Notes: a model not told the origin generated them from the letters alone. Counted from the stretch's first letter, positions 32,527 through 42,563 are shown. The stretch: 64,000 nucleotides of DNA from Paenibacillus silagei (GCF_017874735.1 NZ_JAGGLV010000016.1:1-64000), one strand, 5' to 3'. Made by a program: numbers and translations.

Positions 32527-33067
32527 AAGCGAGCTTTCCCCCTCTTGTCGATTTGACTGTTTCGGCCAGTATCCCGCGCGCACGGTGCAGACGTGCCCGA
32601 ACCGAGCCTCCGGAGATATCCAGCACGTCTGCGATCTGCTTCACCGACAGATCTTGAAAATAAAATAAATGGACAACAATCCGCAGCGATTCATCCAACT
32701 GGTTCACCGCCTCGATTAAGTCCAGCTTGCTGCTGTTCTCGTAGTAGCGGTCTCCGGTGCCTCTTTCCGGCACATCCGGCATGGCAACTGTCCGGGAACG
32801 GTTGCGCAGCAGCTGATTGCATTCGTTAATCAGAATGCGGATTACCCAAGTTTTGAAATATTGGGGCTTGCGAAGGGTATGCAGCGATTGATACACCTTC
32901 AGCGTCGTCTCCTGAAGCGCGTCTGCACAATCTTCATCCCGTCTGACAATGGTTCTGGCTAAGCTGTATAGTTCAGGTTCAAGCTTGCGAAACAGCCGGA
33001 TAAAGGCTTCACGATCTCCCTGTCGCGCCAGATTGACTTCCTGTTCCATGTTCTGCACGAATTTCAT
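32513..33067 (-). CDS. ECF-family RNA polymerase sigma factor
   Basis: 184 residues with sigma region 2 (LYSLARTIVRRDEDCADALQ..) and region 4 (LDLSVKQIADVLDISGGSVR-type helix-turn-helix near residues 140-165), without region 1 or 3. It directs polymerase to a small stress or envelope regulon. GGAGATGAA stands before the ATG. The gene overlaps the membrane regulator gene downstream, the usual sigma/anti-sigma arrangement, and a short palindrome GAGGGCCCTC lies in its leader. Confidence 0.85.
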   Translation of the reverse strand: MKFVQNMEQEVNLARQGDREAFIRLFRKLEPELYSLARTIVRRDEDCADALQETTLKVYQSLHTLRKPQYFKTWVIRILINECNQLLRNRSRTVAMPDVPERGTGDRYYENSSKLDLIEAVNQLDESLRIVVHLFYFQDLSVKQIADVLDISGGSVRARLHRARGILAETVKSTRGGKLAYDNI

Positions 33068-33145
33068 CTCCTTTATTGAGGGCCCTCTGTAAGATTAGAT
33101 GGACCAACCCTGCTAAATGTTATATCACTACGCAAAAAAATTAAT

Positions 33146-33216
33146 ACAAAAAACAGCTATACAAGAATGAACTTGAAAATGAAGTTCTCATTCTCAAGTT
33201 CATGTTCTATAGCTGC
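33146..33216 (-). terminator. Long terminator hairpin of the second sugar ABC operon
   Basis: Outer arms CAGCTATA/TATAGCTG and inner arms TGAACTTGA/TCAAGTTCA (33168-33176, 33194-33202) form a long stem, followed on the minus strand by TTTTTT (33152-33147). It ends transcription coming from the binding-protein gene. Confidence 0.7.
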
Positions 33217-33247
33217 AATGTTAGAGGGGCTGATTCTTCATAATAAG

Positions 33248-34564
33248 CTATTGCTTCACAATATCCTGCACCGCTTTATCCAGCTTCTCTAGCAGCTGGT
33301 CATGGTTCAGCTGGCCGCCGAGGTATTCCTGCATGGCAGCGCCGAAGCCCTGGGTCACGCCGTCAGGGAACATATCCCAGTTCCAGCCCAGCGCGTTCCC
33401 GGATTTCTCCTGCACGGCAACGGCAACCTGGCCGATATCAGCAGCGTCTGCGGTGATATTTGCTTCCGCCGGGATGAACTTGAACTCCTTGGTCAGATAC
33501 TTCTGGCCGGTTTCCGAGCTGACCATCCAGTTCAGGAAGGCCTTGGCTTCCTCCGGATGTGCGGATTTGCTGTTCACGATATAGTTGTTAGGCACGCCTA
33601 CCAGGATGGTGCCTTCTTCGTTATTGATCGGGAGCGGGAGGAGGCCCAGGTTCAGAGCCGGATCGATTTTGTCGATATCGCCTTGCGTCCAGTTCCCCTG
33701 CAGCATCATGGCGGCCTTGCCGGAGGCGAATTCAGCCACCTGGGTCGCGTAATCGGTAGTCATCTTGTTGTCTTGGGCATTATCGAAGATCACATCTACG
33801 AGATCCAGCCACTGCTTGAAGACGGCATTGCCCTTAATGGTCTGTTTGCCCGCCTTCACATCGTCAATGAACTGCTTCGGATCAGGCTGGTGCGCCATGC
33901 CCACGTTAACGAGGTGAATCCCCATCGACCACCACTCATTGGTGGCTTCAAACGGCGTGATGCCGGCGGTCTTCAGCTTGGCTACAGCATCCTTGAGCTG
34001 CGGGAGTGTCTTGGGCTCTTCCGTTATGCCGGCTTTGGCGAACAGATCCTTGTTGTAGATCAGCCCGTAGCCTTCTACATTCATAGGCATACCATAGAGC
34101 TTGCCGTCTACGGTTGCCGGTGTCTTGGCGGTCGGAATCAACTGGGCGGCCCAAGGCTCATTGCTCAGGTCAGTGGCACGGTCCATATAAGGAACAAGAG
34201 CAGTATACCCGCCGTTATTGAAAATCTCAGGCTCAGAGCCGGAAGCGATCTCCGCCTTCAGCAGTGCGCCATAATCCTCACCGCCGCCGTGCGTTTCGAC
34301 CTCCACCTTCACCCCCGTCTCCTTCTCATATTCTTCAGCGAGTGCATTCAGCTGCTCGGCAATCTCCACCTTGAACTGGAACATCTTGATCGTGACATCC
34401 TTGGCAGGCGCTTTGCCGGCTTCCGGTGCTGCGGATTCGGTTGACGCGTTAGGAGCATTCGTAGCGCTTCCATTGCCTGCGGAATTCGTATTGCCGCTGT
34501 TCCCGCAACCTGCGATAATGAGGGTGCAAACGGTTGCCATGATGAATGCGAACTTTCTTTTCAT
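33248..34564 (-). CDS. Sugar ABC substrate-binding lipoprotein
   Basis: 438 residues with a lipoprotein signal (AFIMATVCTLIIAGC, lipobox IAGC), Asn/Ser/Ala linker and a family 1 solute-binding fold (VTIKMFQFKVEIAEQLNALAE..). It binds an unidentified saccharide outside the membrane. AGGGAGG precedes the ATG. Unusually it is last in its operon, after both permeases, with 124 bp before it that could hold its own promoter or processing site. Confidence 0.85.
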   Translation of the reverse strand: MKRKFAFIMATVCTLIIAGCGNSGNTNSAGNGSATNAPNASTESAAPEAGKAPAKDVTIKMFQFKVEIAEQLNALAEEYEKETGVKVEVETHGGGEDYGALLKAEIASGSEPEIFNNGGYTALVPYMDRATDLSNEPWAAQLIPTAKTPATVDGKLYGMPMNVEGYGLIYNKDLFAKAGITEEPKTLPQLKDAVAKLKTAGITPFEATNEWWSMGIHLVNVGMAHQPDPKQFIDDVKAGKQTIKGNAVFKQWLDLVDVIFDNAQDNKMTTDYATQVAEFASGKAAMMLQGNWTQGDIDKIDPALNLGLLPLPINNEEGTILVGVPNNYIVNSKSAHPEEAKAFLNWMVSSETGQKYLTKEFKFIPAEANITADAADIGQVAVAVQEKSGNALGWNWDMFPDGVTQGFGAAMQEYLGGQLNHDQLLEKLDKAVQDIVKQ

Positions 34565-34688
34565 AGAATAACCTCCCTGGTCTGTGGTTCCTGCTCCTAG
34601 AGCGTAATGGAAATGATAGATGACTTACACTTCATATGTTGCTCGAAAAAGTGGATATTATTGCTGCAACGGAAAGCCGGCCGAATAA

Positions 34689-35525
34689 TCATCCTTTAAT
34701 GGAGCCTGCCGTCACGCCTTCCACAATATAACGCTGTAGCGACAGGAAGAACAAGAGAATAGGCGTGATCGCCATGACGAGACCCGCAAGGGCCAGATCC
34801 CACTTCTTGGTGTACTGTCCGAAGAACTTGGTCACAGCTACGGGCAGGGTCGTCAGATCCTTATTCCCGCCGATCACCAGGACAGGCAGCAGATAGTCAT
34901 TCCAGATCCACAGTGTATTCAGGATAATGACAGTTACAATAATCGGCAGCAGCAGCGGGAAGACGATCCGGAAGAACACGCCGTACGGATTCGAGCCGTC
35001 CACCCGCGCGGCTTCCTCCAGCTCCAGCGGCACCGTCTTGATGAACCCGTGGAACAGGAAGACCGACAGCGGCATCCCGAAGCCGAGATAACAGGCCACA
35101 ATGCCGTACAGCTCGCCGCGCAGCTCCAGCAGGCTGGTCACCCGGACCAATTGCAGCATGAGTGACTGGAACGGAATGATCATCGCCGAGACCAGCAGCA
35201 GGAACACGAAGGAATTGAAGCGCGTCGGCTTGCGCACAATCTGGTAAGCGGCCATCGAGCTGAACAGGACGATGAAGATTACGCTTAGAATCGTAATGGT
35301 CAGAGAATTGAAGAAGGCCTGCGGGAAGTTGATGGCATCCCATACCTTGGAATAGTTACTCCAGTGGAACACCTGCGGCCAGGAAGCGGCATCGATCAGG
35401 ATGTCCTTCAGCCCCTTAACCGAGTTGCTCAGGACCAGATAGAACGGCGACAGGAAGACAATAGCCAGCAGAATGGCGGCAATTTCGAGGATGAAGTTGC
35501 CCGGGCGGTAACGGCTGCTGTTCAT
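34689..35525 (-). CDS. Sugar ABC permease, MalG type
   Basis: 278 residues, six helices, EAA loop ELEEAARVDGSNPYGVFFR at about residues 175-195. It forms the channel with the permease encoded just upstream; start and stop codons overlap (TAATG at 35523-35527), implying coupled translation and equal amounts. Confidence 0.85.
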   Translation of the reverse strand: MNSSRYRPGNFILEIAAILLAIVFLSPFYLVLSNSVKGLKDILIDAASWPQVFHWSNYSKVWDAINFPQAFFNSLTITILSVIFIVLFSSMAAYQIVRKPTRFNSFVFLLLVSAMIIPFQSLMLQLVRVTSLLELRGELYGIVACYLGFGMPLSVFLFHGFIKTVPLELEEAARVDGSNPYGVFFRIVFPLLLPIIVTVIILNTLWIWNDYLLPVLVIGGNKDLTTLPVAVTKFFGQYTKKWDLALAGLVMAITPILLFFLSLQRYIVEGVTAGSIKG

Positions 35526-36415
35526 TAGGCGGACACCTCTTTTCGTTTGGTAAGCCAGACCTGGGTGACGGTAATCAGAGAGACAGCGGCGAAGAAGAGC
35601 AGCGCTTTGGCTGTACCCAGGCCATACCGGTTGTTAATCAGTGCCTCCGCATAAATGTTATAGGCCAGCGACTGGGTCGAGGTACCCGGTCCGCCTTTGG
35701 TCAGCGACAGGTTGAGGTCGAACATTTTGAAGGCATTGGAGGTCGTCAGGAACAGGCAGATGGTGATCGCCGGCATAATCAGCGGGATGTAGACGCTCTT
35801 GAACAGCTGCGGAGCACGGGCACCGTCTATGCGGGCAGCTTCAATGAGATCCTTCGGAATCCCGGCCAGTCCGGCAATATAGATGACCATCATATAGCCG
35901 GCTGTCTGCCAGACGAACACAATGACCAGCCCCCAGAACCCGGTGCTTGGCGTGCCCAGCCAGGGCAGCTGGAAGAACGAAATCCCGGTCAGCTCGCCGA
36001 TCGTAGCGAAGCCCTTGGTGAAGATGAATTGCCAGATGTAACCGAGCAGAATGCCGCCGATCACATTGGGCATGAAAAAGACGGTACGGAGCAGCTTCTT
36101 CGTCTTCAGCGTCGTCATTAAAATGAAGGCCAGCAGCAGTGCAAGCACGTTGGCAGCCACAACCGAGATCACGGTGAAGCGCAGGGTGAAGACCAGGGAC
36201 TCCCAGAACTTATCATCATTCATGAAGATCCGTTTCCAGTTGGCCGCGCCGGTCCAGACTGCTTTGTCCAGATCCAGCCCGTTCCAGTCCGTGGAGGAGT
36301 AGTAGAAGCCGAGGAAGAACGGGGTGACCACAATGGTCAGGAAAAAGAGCAGACAGGGGCCGAGAAATACAATTTGCTGTCCCCAGCCGCGCTGCATACG
36401 CAGAGTTTTTCTCAT
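35525..36415 (-). CDS. Sugar ABC permease, MalF/UgpA type
   Basis: 296 residues, six helices, EAA loop LIEAARIDGARAPQLFKSVYI near residues 190-210. First gene of the importer operon; AAGGAGAATCC precedes the ATG. It is divergent from the histidine kinase gene over 145 bp, so the response regulator probably controls this promoter. No ATPase gene is present. Confidence 0.85.
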   Translation of the reverse strand: MRKTLRMQRGWGQQIVFLGPCLLFFLTIVVTPFFLGFYYSSTDWNGLDLDKAVWTGAANWKRIFMNDDKFWESLVFTLRFTVISVVAANVLALLLAFILMTTLKTKKLLRTVFFMPNVIGGILLGYIWQFIFTKGFATIGELTGISFFQLPWLGTPSTGFWGLVIVFVWQTAGYMMVIYIAGLAGIPKDLIEAARIDGARAPQLFKSVYIPLIMPAITICLFLTTSNAFKMFDLNLSLTKGGPGTSTQSLAYNIYAEALINNRYGLGTAKALLFFAAVSLITVTQVWLTKRKEVSA

Positions 36416-36560
36416 ATGGATTCTCCTTAGGGTAAGATAACTACGGGTTCACAGCTTGATTATAGAAAGCCCGGGCCACCGCTAACACTTCATTTCATGC
36501 CGGGAAAAGTGGATTATATTGCAGGCCATACGGCTCACACAACTTGTAGGAGGTTCCCCC

Positions 36561-38387
36561 ATGTTCAAGAACAGCATCCGGACACGGCTGATGGCCTTAG
36601 TGCTGCTGGCGTCAGTGATCCCGTCAGGCATCTCTGTGACCTTCTCTTATCTCTATACGAGGCAGTCGGTTACGGACCAGTCCGTGAAGCAGAATACGAA
36701 GCTGCTGACGCTGGGGGAGGCGAATCTCCGGAGCTATTTCAGCGGCATGAACCAGCAGGCGATGTCGCTCTACAGCGGAATCAATGTTCCCAGCTCCTTC
36801 TATACCACCCTGCTTACCGCCAAAAGCGCTGCCCAGGCCCCGCCCGGCACGATTCTGCCGGATACCCGGGCCATCATCTCCACCCAGCTGTACAATCTGT
36901 TTCTCTCCGACCGCAATACGTATCAGATTCATCTGTATGTGAGGGCCGCCAGGCAGTCCAATCTGCTGCTTAAGGGATTTTTCCGCCGTGAGGATAATGC
37001 CAGCTATGCTGCGGAGGGGCAGGCCGGAGGGACTTACCGCCCGTATCTCGAAGTGACGCATATGGATCATCAGTACGGAGTGAAGTCCGGCTTCCCCAAT
37101 CTGAAGCCGGGGAGCGTGCCGGTCTTTACGGCCCATTTTCCCATCTACCGGACTCCTAGTGACAGCGTACTGGCAGATTTGTCGGTCGATTATACGCTGG
37201 GGGAGCTGGAGGGGATCGTGGAGTCGATGTACAATTCGGACACAGAGCGCCTGTATGTGCTGAATGAGCAAGGCGAGGCGCTGTTCGCTTCCGATCCGGA
37301 CTGGATCGGGAAGCCGGTCGCAGCGGGCTGGAGCCGTCTCCCCGCAGAGCAGGACAGCGGGCATTTCGCCTGGAAGAAGGACGGCTTCCAGGGAATTGTA
37401 ATGTACAAGCAGATCAAGGCCCCTTTGTTCAGCGGAAGCATTATCAAGCTGGTGCCCTATGAGGATCTCTACACAGACGCAAGGGTGATTACCCGGTTCA
37501 ATATGGGCATCGGATTGCTGTTCCTGCTGATCGGAGGCATCAGTGCCGTGCTGATCTCGATCGGCTTCACCCGTCCGATCAAGAAGCTGATTCACTTCAC
37601 GCAGAAGGTGCAGACCGGCCAGCTGGATGCGCATATGGATGCCGAGCGGGAGGACGAGTTCGGGCTCCTCACCCGCAAGATCACCGGCATGACCCGCACG
37701 ATCAATGAGCTGATCGTTAAGGAATACCGGCTGGAGCTGGCGAACAAGACGAATCAGCTGAAGGCGCTCCAGGCCCAGGTGAACCCGCATTTTCTCTACA
37801 ATGCGTTGCAATCCATCGCCAGCCTGTCCTTGCGCTATAATGCGCCTAAGGTGTATGATCTCATCTATTCCCTGGGCAGTATGATGCGTTATTCGATGAA
37901 TACCGAGCGGACCCAGGTGCCGCTGCGGGATGAGATTGAGCATGTGCAGAACTATATGATTCTGCAGACGGAGCGGTTCGGCGAAGAGAATCTGCAGCTT
38001 GCGGTCGAGGCGGGGCCGGAGACTCTGGAGCTGATCCTGCCGAAGATGATCCTGCAGCCGATTGTAGAGAATATCTTCAAGCATGCCTTCGCTGACGGGA
38101 TAAGCGGGGGGCTGATCCAGATAGAGTGCAGGCTGGACGGGGCGGCCAGGCTGGTGCTTGCCGTGAAGGATAACGGCCGGGGCATGAGCCCGGAGCGGCT
38201 GGAGGAGATTACGGCCTGCCTCAGAGGCAGCAGCCAGCCGGACCAGGAGGAGATCGGCCTGTACAATGTGCTGGCCCGCCTGCGGCTGCAGTTCGGCAGC
38301 GCAGCGGAGATGCAGCTTAAGAATAATGAAGACGGCCAGGGGCTTACCGTTACGCTGATTATTCCGCTGGAGGAGATCGACGGTTAA
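36561..38387 (+). CDS. YesM-type sensor histidine kinase
   Basis: 608 residues: membrane helix (about 7-30), an extracellular sensor of about 260 residues, second helix (GIGLLFLLIGGISAVLISIG), HAMP linker, His_kinase domain with phospho-acceptor in QVNPHFLYNALQS, and an ATPase domain (DNGRGMS, then GLYNVLARLRLQFG). It should sense a sugar-related signal outside and phosphorylate the regulator encoded 50 bp downstream. The ATG at 36561 follows TAGGAGG by 7 bases; a longer in-frame start would run into the divergent promoter. Confidence 0.88.
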   Translation: MFKNSIRTRLMALVLLASVIPSGISVTFSYLYTRQSVTDQSVKQNTKLLTLGEANLRSYFSGMNQQAMSLYSGINVPSSFYTTLLTAKSAAQAPPGTILPDTRAIISTQLYNLFLSDRNTYQIHLYVRAARQSNLLLKGFFRREDNASYAAEGQAGGTYRPYLEVTHMDHQYGVKSGFPNLKPGSVPVFTAHFPIYRTPSDSVLADLSVDYTLGELEGIVESMYNSDTERLYVLNEQGEALFASDPDWIGKPVAAGWSRLPAEQDSGHFAWKKDGFQGIVMYKQIKAPLFSGSIIKLVPYEDLYTDARVITRFNMGIGLLFLLIGGISAVLISIGFTRPIKKLIHFTQKVQTGQLDAHMDAEREDEFGLLTRKITGMTRTINELIVKEYRLELANKTNQLKALQAQVNPHFLYNALQSIASLSLRYNAPKVYDLIYSLGSMMRYSMNTERTQVPLRDEIEHVQNYMILQTERFGEENLQLAVEAGPETLELILPKMILQPIVENIFKHAFADGISGGLIQIECRLDGAARLVLAVKDNGRGMSPERLEEITACLRGSSQPDQEEIGLYNVLARLRLQFGSAAEMQLKNNEDGQGLTVTLIIPLEEIDG

Positions 38388-38436
38388 TTCCGGCGGCTTT
38401 TGCGAATAGAGACTATTTCTTGAAGGAGCGGCTGAG

Positions 38437-40017
38437 ATGAAGGTGCTGATTGTAGATGATGAGAAGCATGTGCGGGAGGCCATCCGGTATTTTGTTCCGT
38501 GGGACAGCTATAACATCTCTGGGATCTATGAGGCAACCAACGGGCAGGAGGCGACACGGATTATGCAGGAGCATCAGCCGGCTGTCGTCTTCACGGATAT
38601 GCGGATGCCGCTGATGGACGGGGCGGAGCTGCTGGAATGGCTGCACCGTCATTATCCGCATACGAAGACGATTGTCATCAGCGGGTATCAGGATTTCAAT
38701 TATGTGAAGCCTGCTATCGTATACGGCGGTACGGATTATCTGCTGAAGCCGCTGAACAGCAAGCAGCTGATTGCCTCTGCGGAGCATGCCTTCAAGCTGT
38801 GGATGGAGGAGGAGGCGGAACGGAAGCGGCGCCAGCGCCAGAACATGCAGCTGAACGCGCTGCGTCCGCTCTACTGGGACAAGATGCTGTCCGATCTGGT
38901 GAGCGGACAGGCCTCGTTCCATGAGCTGAAGCTGGCCCTCTGTGAAGAGCTGGGAATGCCGATTGGGGCGCAGGAGTGCAGGATCGCCGTCATCCCGCTG
39001 CAAGGTGCGGACTGCCATCTGCTCCAGAGATTTCGCGGTGATGTGGCCTTGACGGCCTTCGTGCTGGCCAATGTCTGCAATGAAGTGATGGCAGAGGGCC
39101 AGAGCGGCTACGCCTTCCGCAACTGGCAGGGCGGGGGCGAGCTTGTAGTGCTGCTGTGGAGCGCTGTAGCGCAGGCGGAGGAGATACTTACCCGCATGAA
39201 TGAAGCCATCCGCCAGGCGTTCGGTGTTCAGCTGGATATCGGGCTTAGTCCGCTGAACCCGTTGCCGGAGGGGCTGCGGCCAGCTTTGGAACAGGCAGGC
39301 CAGGCGCTTGCGGAGCGGAATCTATTGCAGCGGGACGGGCGTATTCATCTCTTCAGGAAGCGTGGGGAAGGGAGTAGACCTGTAAACGACTACGGCCTGG
39401 AGGAACGGCTGGACAAGCTTAGAGTCGCCGTCTTGTCCGGCGATCTGGAGCGGATGGAGCGGGTGGCGGAGGAGTGGGCCCGACATCTGGCCGGGCTGCC
39501 GCTGCTCACGGAGAGCAGTCTGCTGCATCAGCAGACGGAGATGCTGGACGTTCTGAAGCGCTGGCGGCCGGAGGCAGAGATTAGCCTGGAGTGCTGTTAT
39601 GACGCTGAAGGGCTGTTCTCGGTGGAGAACTGGCAGTGCCGGCTGAAAACGCTGCTTCACCACTTGTCCAAGGGCAGCCCGCAGACGCCGGATAGCCGGC
39701 TCGTCCAGGAGATCAGGGAATACCTGGACCGGAACTATGCGCAGGAGATGACGCTGCAGCATATTGCGGAACGCTTTTTCATCAGCAGGGAGAATGTATC
39801 TCGCAAGTTCAAGCAGATCACCGGGGAGAATCTGTCGGATTATCTGACCGGCCTCCGGGTGGATAAGGCGAAGACGCTGCTCTTGAATACGAATCTGCGG
39901 CTGTCGCAGATCGCGGAGCTGGTGGGCTATGAGGATGAGAAGTATTTCAGCCGTGTCTTCAAAAAAAACGCCGGCATCACGCCAAGAGAATACCGCAAGC
40001 AGGAGGAAGAAGCCTGA
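38437..40017 (+). CDS. YesN-type response regulator with AraC DNA-binding domain
   Basis: 526 residues: receiver domain (DD at 7-8 in IVDDEKHVREA, phospho-acceptor Asp in VVFTDMRMPLMDG near residue 54, Lys in LLKPLNS), a long linker region, and a C-terminal AraC double helix-turn-helix (LQHIAERFFISRENVSRKFK..., LSQIAELVGYEDEKYFSRVF). It likely activates the divergent sugar importer. GAAGGAG precedes the ATG. Confidence 0.88.
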   Translation: MKVLIVDDEKHVREAIRYFVPWDSYNISGIYEATNGQEATRIMQEHQPAVVFTDMRMPLMDGAELLEWLHRHYPHTKTIVISGYQDFNYVKPAIVYGGTDYLLKPLNSKQLIASAEHAFKLWMEEEAERKRRQRQNMQLNALRPLYWDKMLSDLVSGQASFHELKLALCEELGMPIGAQECRIAVIPLQGADCHLLQRFRGDVALTAFVLANVCNEVMAEGQSGYAFRNWQGGGELVVLLWSAVAQAEEILTRMNEAIRQAFGVQLDIGLSPLNPLPEGLRPALEQAGQALAERNLLQRDGRIHLFRKRGEGSRPVNDYGLEERLDKLRVAVLSGDLERMERVAEEWARHLAGLPLLTESSLLHQQTEMLDVLKRWRPEAEISLECCYDAEGLFSVENWQCRLKTLLHHLSKGSPQTPDSRLVQEIREYLDRNYAQEMTLQHIAERFFISRENVSRKFKQITGENLSDYLTGLRVDKAKTLLLNTNLRLSQIAELVGYEDEKYFSRVFKKNAGITPREYRKQEEEA

Positions 40018-40124
40018 GTATGCAAGGTTCATGGACTGCCTGTCAGCATTTCCCGGCCTGCAACCGATAATAGCTATATGGGCAATAAATACATAGCTGC
40101 GGTTATTGGGGAGGGCTGGATAGT

Positions 40125-41129
40125 ATGGACAATGATCTGGGAAGAACGATTAAGAATGACCTGATTAATGCCTACGGAGTGACTGTAATTCCGGCAGGAA
40201 GCAGACTGAATGCCGAGCATCTGGAGCTTATCCGCAAACAAAAAATCGACAGGTTCGACATTCTTTTTGCAGATGAGGCTGATCAGGCGCCCCCCTATCA
40301 GAAGATGGTCAACAGTACAGTGGACCTGTCCAAGGAATTATTCGAATCTTACCGAATCTCCCGCAAAATTCCGCTGGCGGATATCCGCAAGGAGGTGCTT
40401 CCGGTCATCCAGGAGATCTCGCGCAACCCGGATATCTTCGCCTTGTTCCATTCGGTGCAGGGCAAGGATGATTATACATATGAGCATAACATCGGCGTTG
40501 CAGTGCTCTCTACCCTGATCGGCAGATGGCTGGAGATGAGTGAAGCGGAGCTGTCCGTGCTCTCCATGGCTGCAACCCTGCATGACATCGGCAAGCTGAA
40601 GATTCCCTCAGAGCTGCTGAATAAGCCCGGCAAGCTGACGGACGAGGAATACACCCAGGTGAAGAAGCACACGGTCTACGGCTACGAGATCCTCAAAGAA
40701 ACCACCGGAGCCAATTCACGCATTGCCCTGGTGGCGCTTCAGCATCATGAGCGAAATGACGGGAAGGGGTATCCGCTGGGGCTGAAGGACGAACAGATTG
40801 ATCCGTACAGCAAAATTGTGGCCGTGGCGGATATTTTTCATGCGATGTCCAGCAAGCGCCCGTATCATGAACCGACGCCGTTCCATATGATTGTGGATCA
40901 GATGAGAAGAGGCAGCTTCGGCGCGCTGGACCCGCATATTGTAACCGTTTTTCTGGAAAATATCGTGAAGCGGTCTGTTGGGCGTGAAGTGGTCTTAACC
41001 GATGGCCGGGTCGGCGAGATTGTCTACTTGAACCCGCATGACATCGAGACTCCGCTGATCCGCATCGGGGATGAATATATTGATCTCAGCAAAAGAACGG
41101 AGCTTAACATCCGGGAGATCAGCCTCTGA
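40125..41129 (+). CDS. HD-GYP-domain protein, probable c-di-GMP phosphodiesterase
   Basis: 334 residues. The HD-GYP core is complete: HNIGVAV, HDIGKLKIP (HD about 152-153), HTVYGYEIL, QHHERNDGKGYPLGL (the GYP signature) and VADIFHAMSSKRPYH. Expected to bind two or three metals and hydrolyse c-di-GMP to pGpG or GMP. The N-terminal 120 residues have no recognised sensor; no membrane segment. GGGGAGG precedes the ATG. Convergent with the amidase gene, with only 7 bp between stops. Confidence 0.85.
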   Translation: MDNDLGRTIKNDLINAYGVTVIPAGSRLNAEHLELIRKQKIDRFDILFADEADQAPPYQKMVNSTVDLSKELFESYRISRKIPLADIRKEVLPVIQEISRNPDIFALFHSVQGKDDYTYEHNIGVAVLSTLIGRWLEMSEAELSVLSMAATLHDIGKLKIPSELLNKPGKLTDEEYTQVKKHTVYGYEILKETTGANSRIALVALQHHERNDGKGYPLGLKDEQIDPYSKIVAVADIFHAMSSKRPYHEPTPFHMIVDQMRRGSFGALDPHIVTVFLENIVKRSVGREVVLTDGRVGEIVYLNPHDIETPLIRIGDEYIDLSKRTELNIREISL

Positions 41130-41136
41130 TTCTTGG

Positions 41137-42324
41137 CTACTTGTTGAAATAATCGGCCACTCCCTCAGCGACCGCCTGAGCCGCCTTTCGCTGATAAGCC
41201 GCCTTTCGCACAATCGATTCGTCGTACGGGTTCGACAGGAAGCCCAGCTCTACCAGGGTGGCCGGCAGCGGGTTCTCCCGCAGAATATGATAGTCGCCAA
41301 AGGAGAGGCCGTTGCTGCGCAGGCCGATGCCCTCACCCAGCCGGGTCTCCACTGCCCGGGCCAGCCGCAGGTCGTTCTGCTGCGAATAGAAGAAGGTCAG
41401 CGTGCCGGAGACATTCTTCGGCGATGAATTATAATGAATGCTTACAAAAGCGTCCGCACCGAGCTGCCGCCCAAGCTGCACCCGCTGGGAGAGCGCAGGC
41501 TTCTGGTCCCCGCGGGTCCGGGTCATCTCCACTCTGGCTCCCTTGGCGGTCAGATAATCCCGCAGATACAGGGAGGTCTGGAGCGTCAGATCCTTCTCCA
41601 TCGTGTTATAGGTTGTCCCGAGCATGCCCGGATCGGTGCCGCCGTGGCCAGGGTCCACTATGATCAGCTTGCCCCGGATACTGCCGGATTTCCGTACCAC
41701 ACTCGGAGTCTGGCTATTTGAGCTGATAGTGCTTGCGCTGCGGACGGTTCCGCCTGACAGATACCCGGAGGATACCCAGCCGACGGTTCCTCCGGCGGTG
41801 CGGACCCGCGACCATTCTCCCTGCCGGAGCATGAGTGTCACCTTGTTGCCGGATTGCAGGGAACCGACCACCTCATAGCCGGTTCCCGGCCCGCTGCGGA
41901 TGCGCAGGGAAGACGCGGTCACGACAGCCGTTCCGCTGGAGGCTGAGGTGGTCTTAACCGCCGTCTTGGCCGATGCCTTGGAGGCGGTGGAGCTGGAAGA
42001 GGTGCTGGCGGAAGAAGTGCTGGTGGACGAGCTTCCGCTGGTACGCTTCAGATAATAACCGGCTACCCAGCCGGAGACAGAGCCGGCCCGGACCTTGAGC
42101 CAGCCATGCTGCTCTTCAGTGACGGTAACGGTGGCTCCGGCAGCCAGAGTGCCTGTGACGGCAGCGTTTGCAGCAGGCTCACTGCGTACATTCAGTGAGC
42201 TAGCGTACACTTTGGCCGTGTAAGCAGTTGCAGCATAAACGGTAGAAGACGGCAGGACAGGTGCCAGTATGGATGAAGTCAGCAGACAGGCTGACAGGAA
42301 TGCAGTATGTAATTTTTGTCGCAT
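41137..42324 (-). CDS. N-acetylmuramoyl-L-alanine amidase with two SH3b domains
   Basis: 395 residues: signal peptide (TAFLSACLLTSSILAPVLPSS), SH3b domain (about 33-92), Ser/Thr linker, second SH3b domain (about 125-190), and a zinc amidase_3 domain with ligands in IVDPGHGGTDPG, the NTMEKD glutamate, SIHYNSSP and catalytic LVELGFLSN. It cleaves the amide bond between MurNAc and the stem peptide in the wall; SH3b domains bind peptidoglycan. GAGGATT precedes the ATG. Role in growth, separation or spore lysis cannot be told. Confidence 0.9.
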   Translation of the reverse strand: MRQKLHTAFLSACLLTSSILAPVLPSSTVYAATAYTAKVYASSLNVRSEPAANAAVTGTLAAGATVTVTEEQHGWLKVRAGSVSGWVAGYYLKRTSGSSSTSTSSASTSSSSTASKASAKTAVKTTSASSGTAVVTASSLRIRSGPGTGYEVVGSLQSGNKVTLMLRQGEWSRVRTAGGTVGWVSSGYLSGGTVRSASTISSNSQTPSVVRKSGSIRGKLIIVDPGHGGTDPGMLGTTYNTMEKDLTLQTSLYLRDYLTAKGARVEMTRTRGDQKPALSQRVQLGRQLGADAFVSIHYNSSPKNVSGTLTFFYSQQNDLRLARAVETRLGEGIGLRSNGLSFGDYHILRENPLPATLVELGFLSNPYDESIVRKAAYQRKAAQAVAEGVADYFNK

Positions 42325-42563
42325 ACAAATAAATCCTCATTTCCCGGAGAGATAACAATCTATTACCCGTTTCATCGGCAGGAGAATACCGAAAATTTAA
42401 AATTGAAGATAAATACCTATTCGGAATACCGCTAACAACGATGATGATTACAGTACTCTCATCTTCCTATGCGGCTGCCCAATATCGCCTGAAGCCCTAT
42501 TCGTTGGCAGGAAATGTCTGTATAATTATTACATATTGGGGAAACAGACAAAGGAGTGCCGCC

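Noticed and set aside
33302..34444. Plus-strand open frame opposite the second sugar-binding protein gene
   Set aside because: Antisense to a clear lipoprotein gene, with no start signals.
36624..38483. Long minus-strand open frame opposite the histidine kinase gene
   Set aside because: It mirrors a well-supported kinase on the plus strand; its composition is that of an antisense shadow in GC-rich codons.
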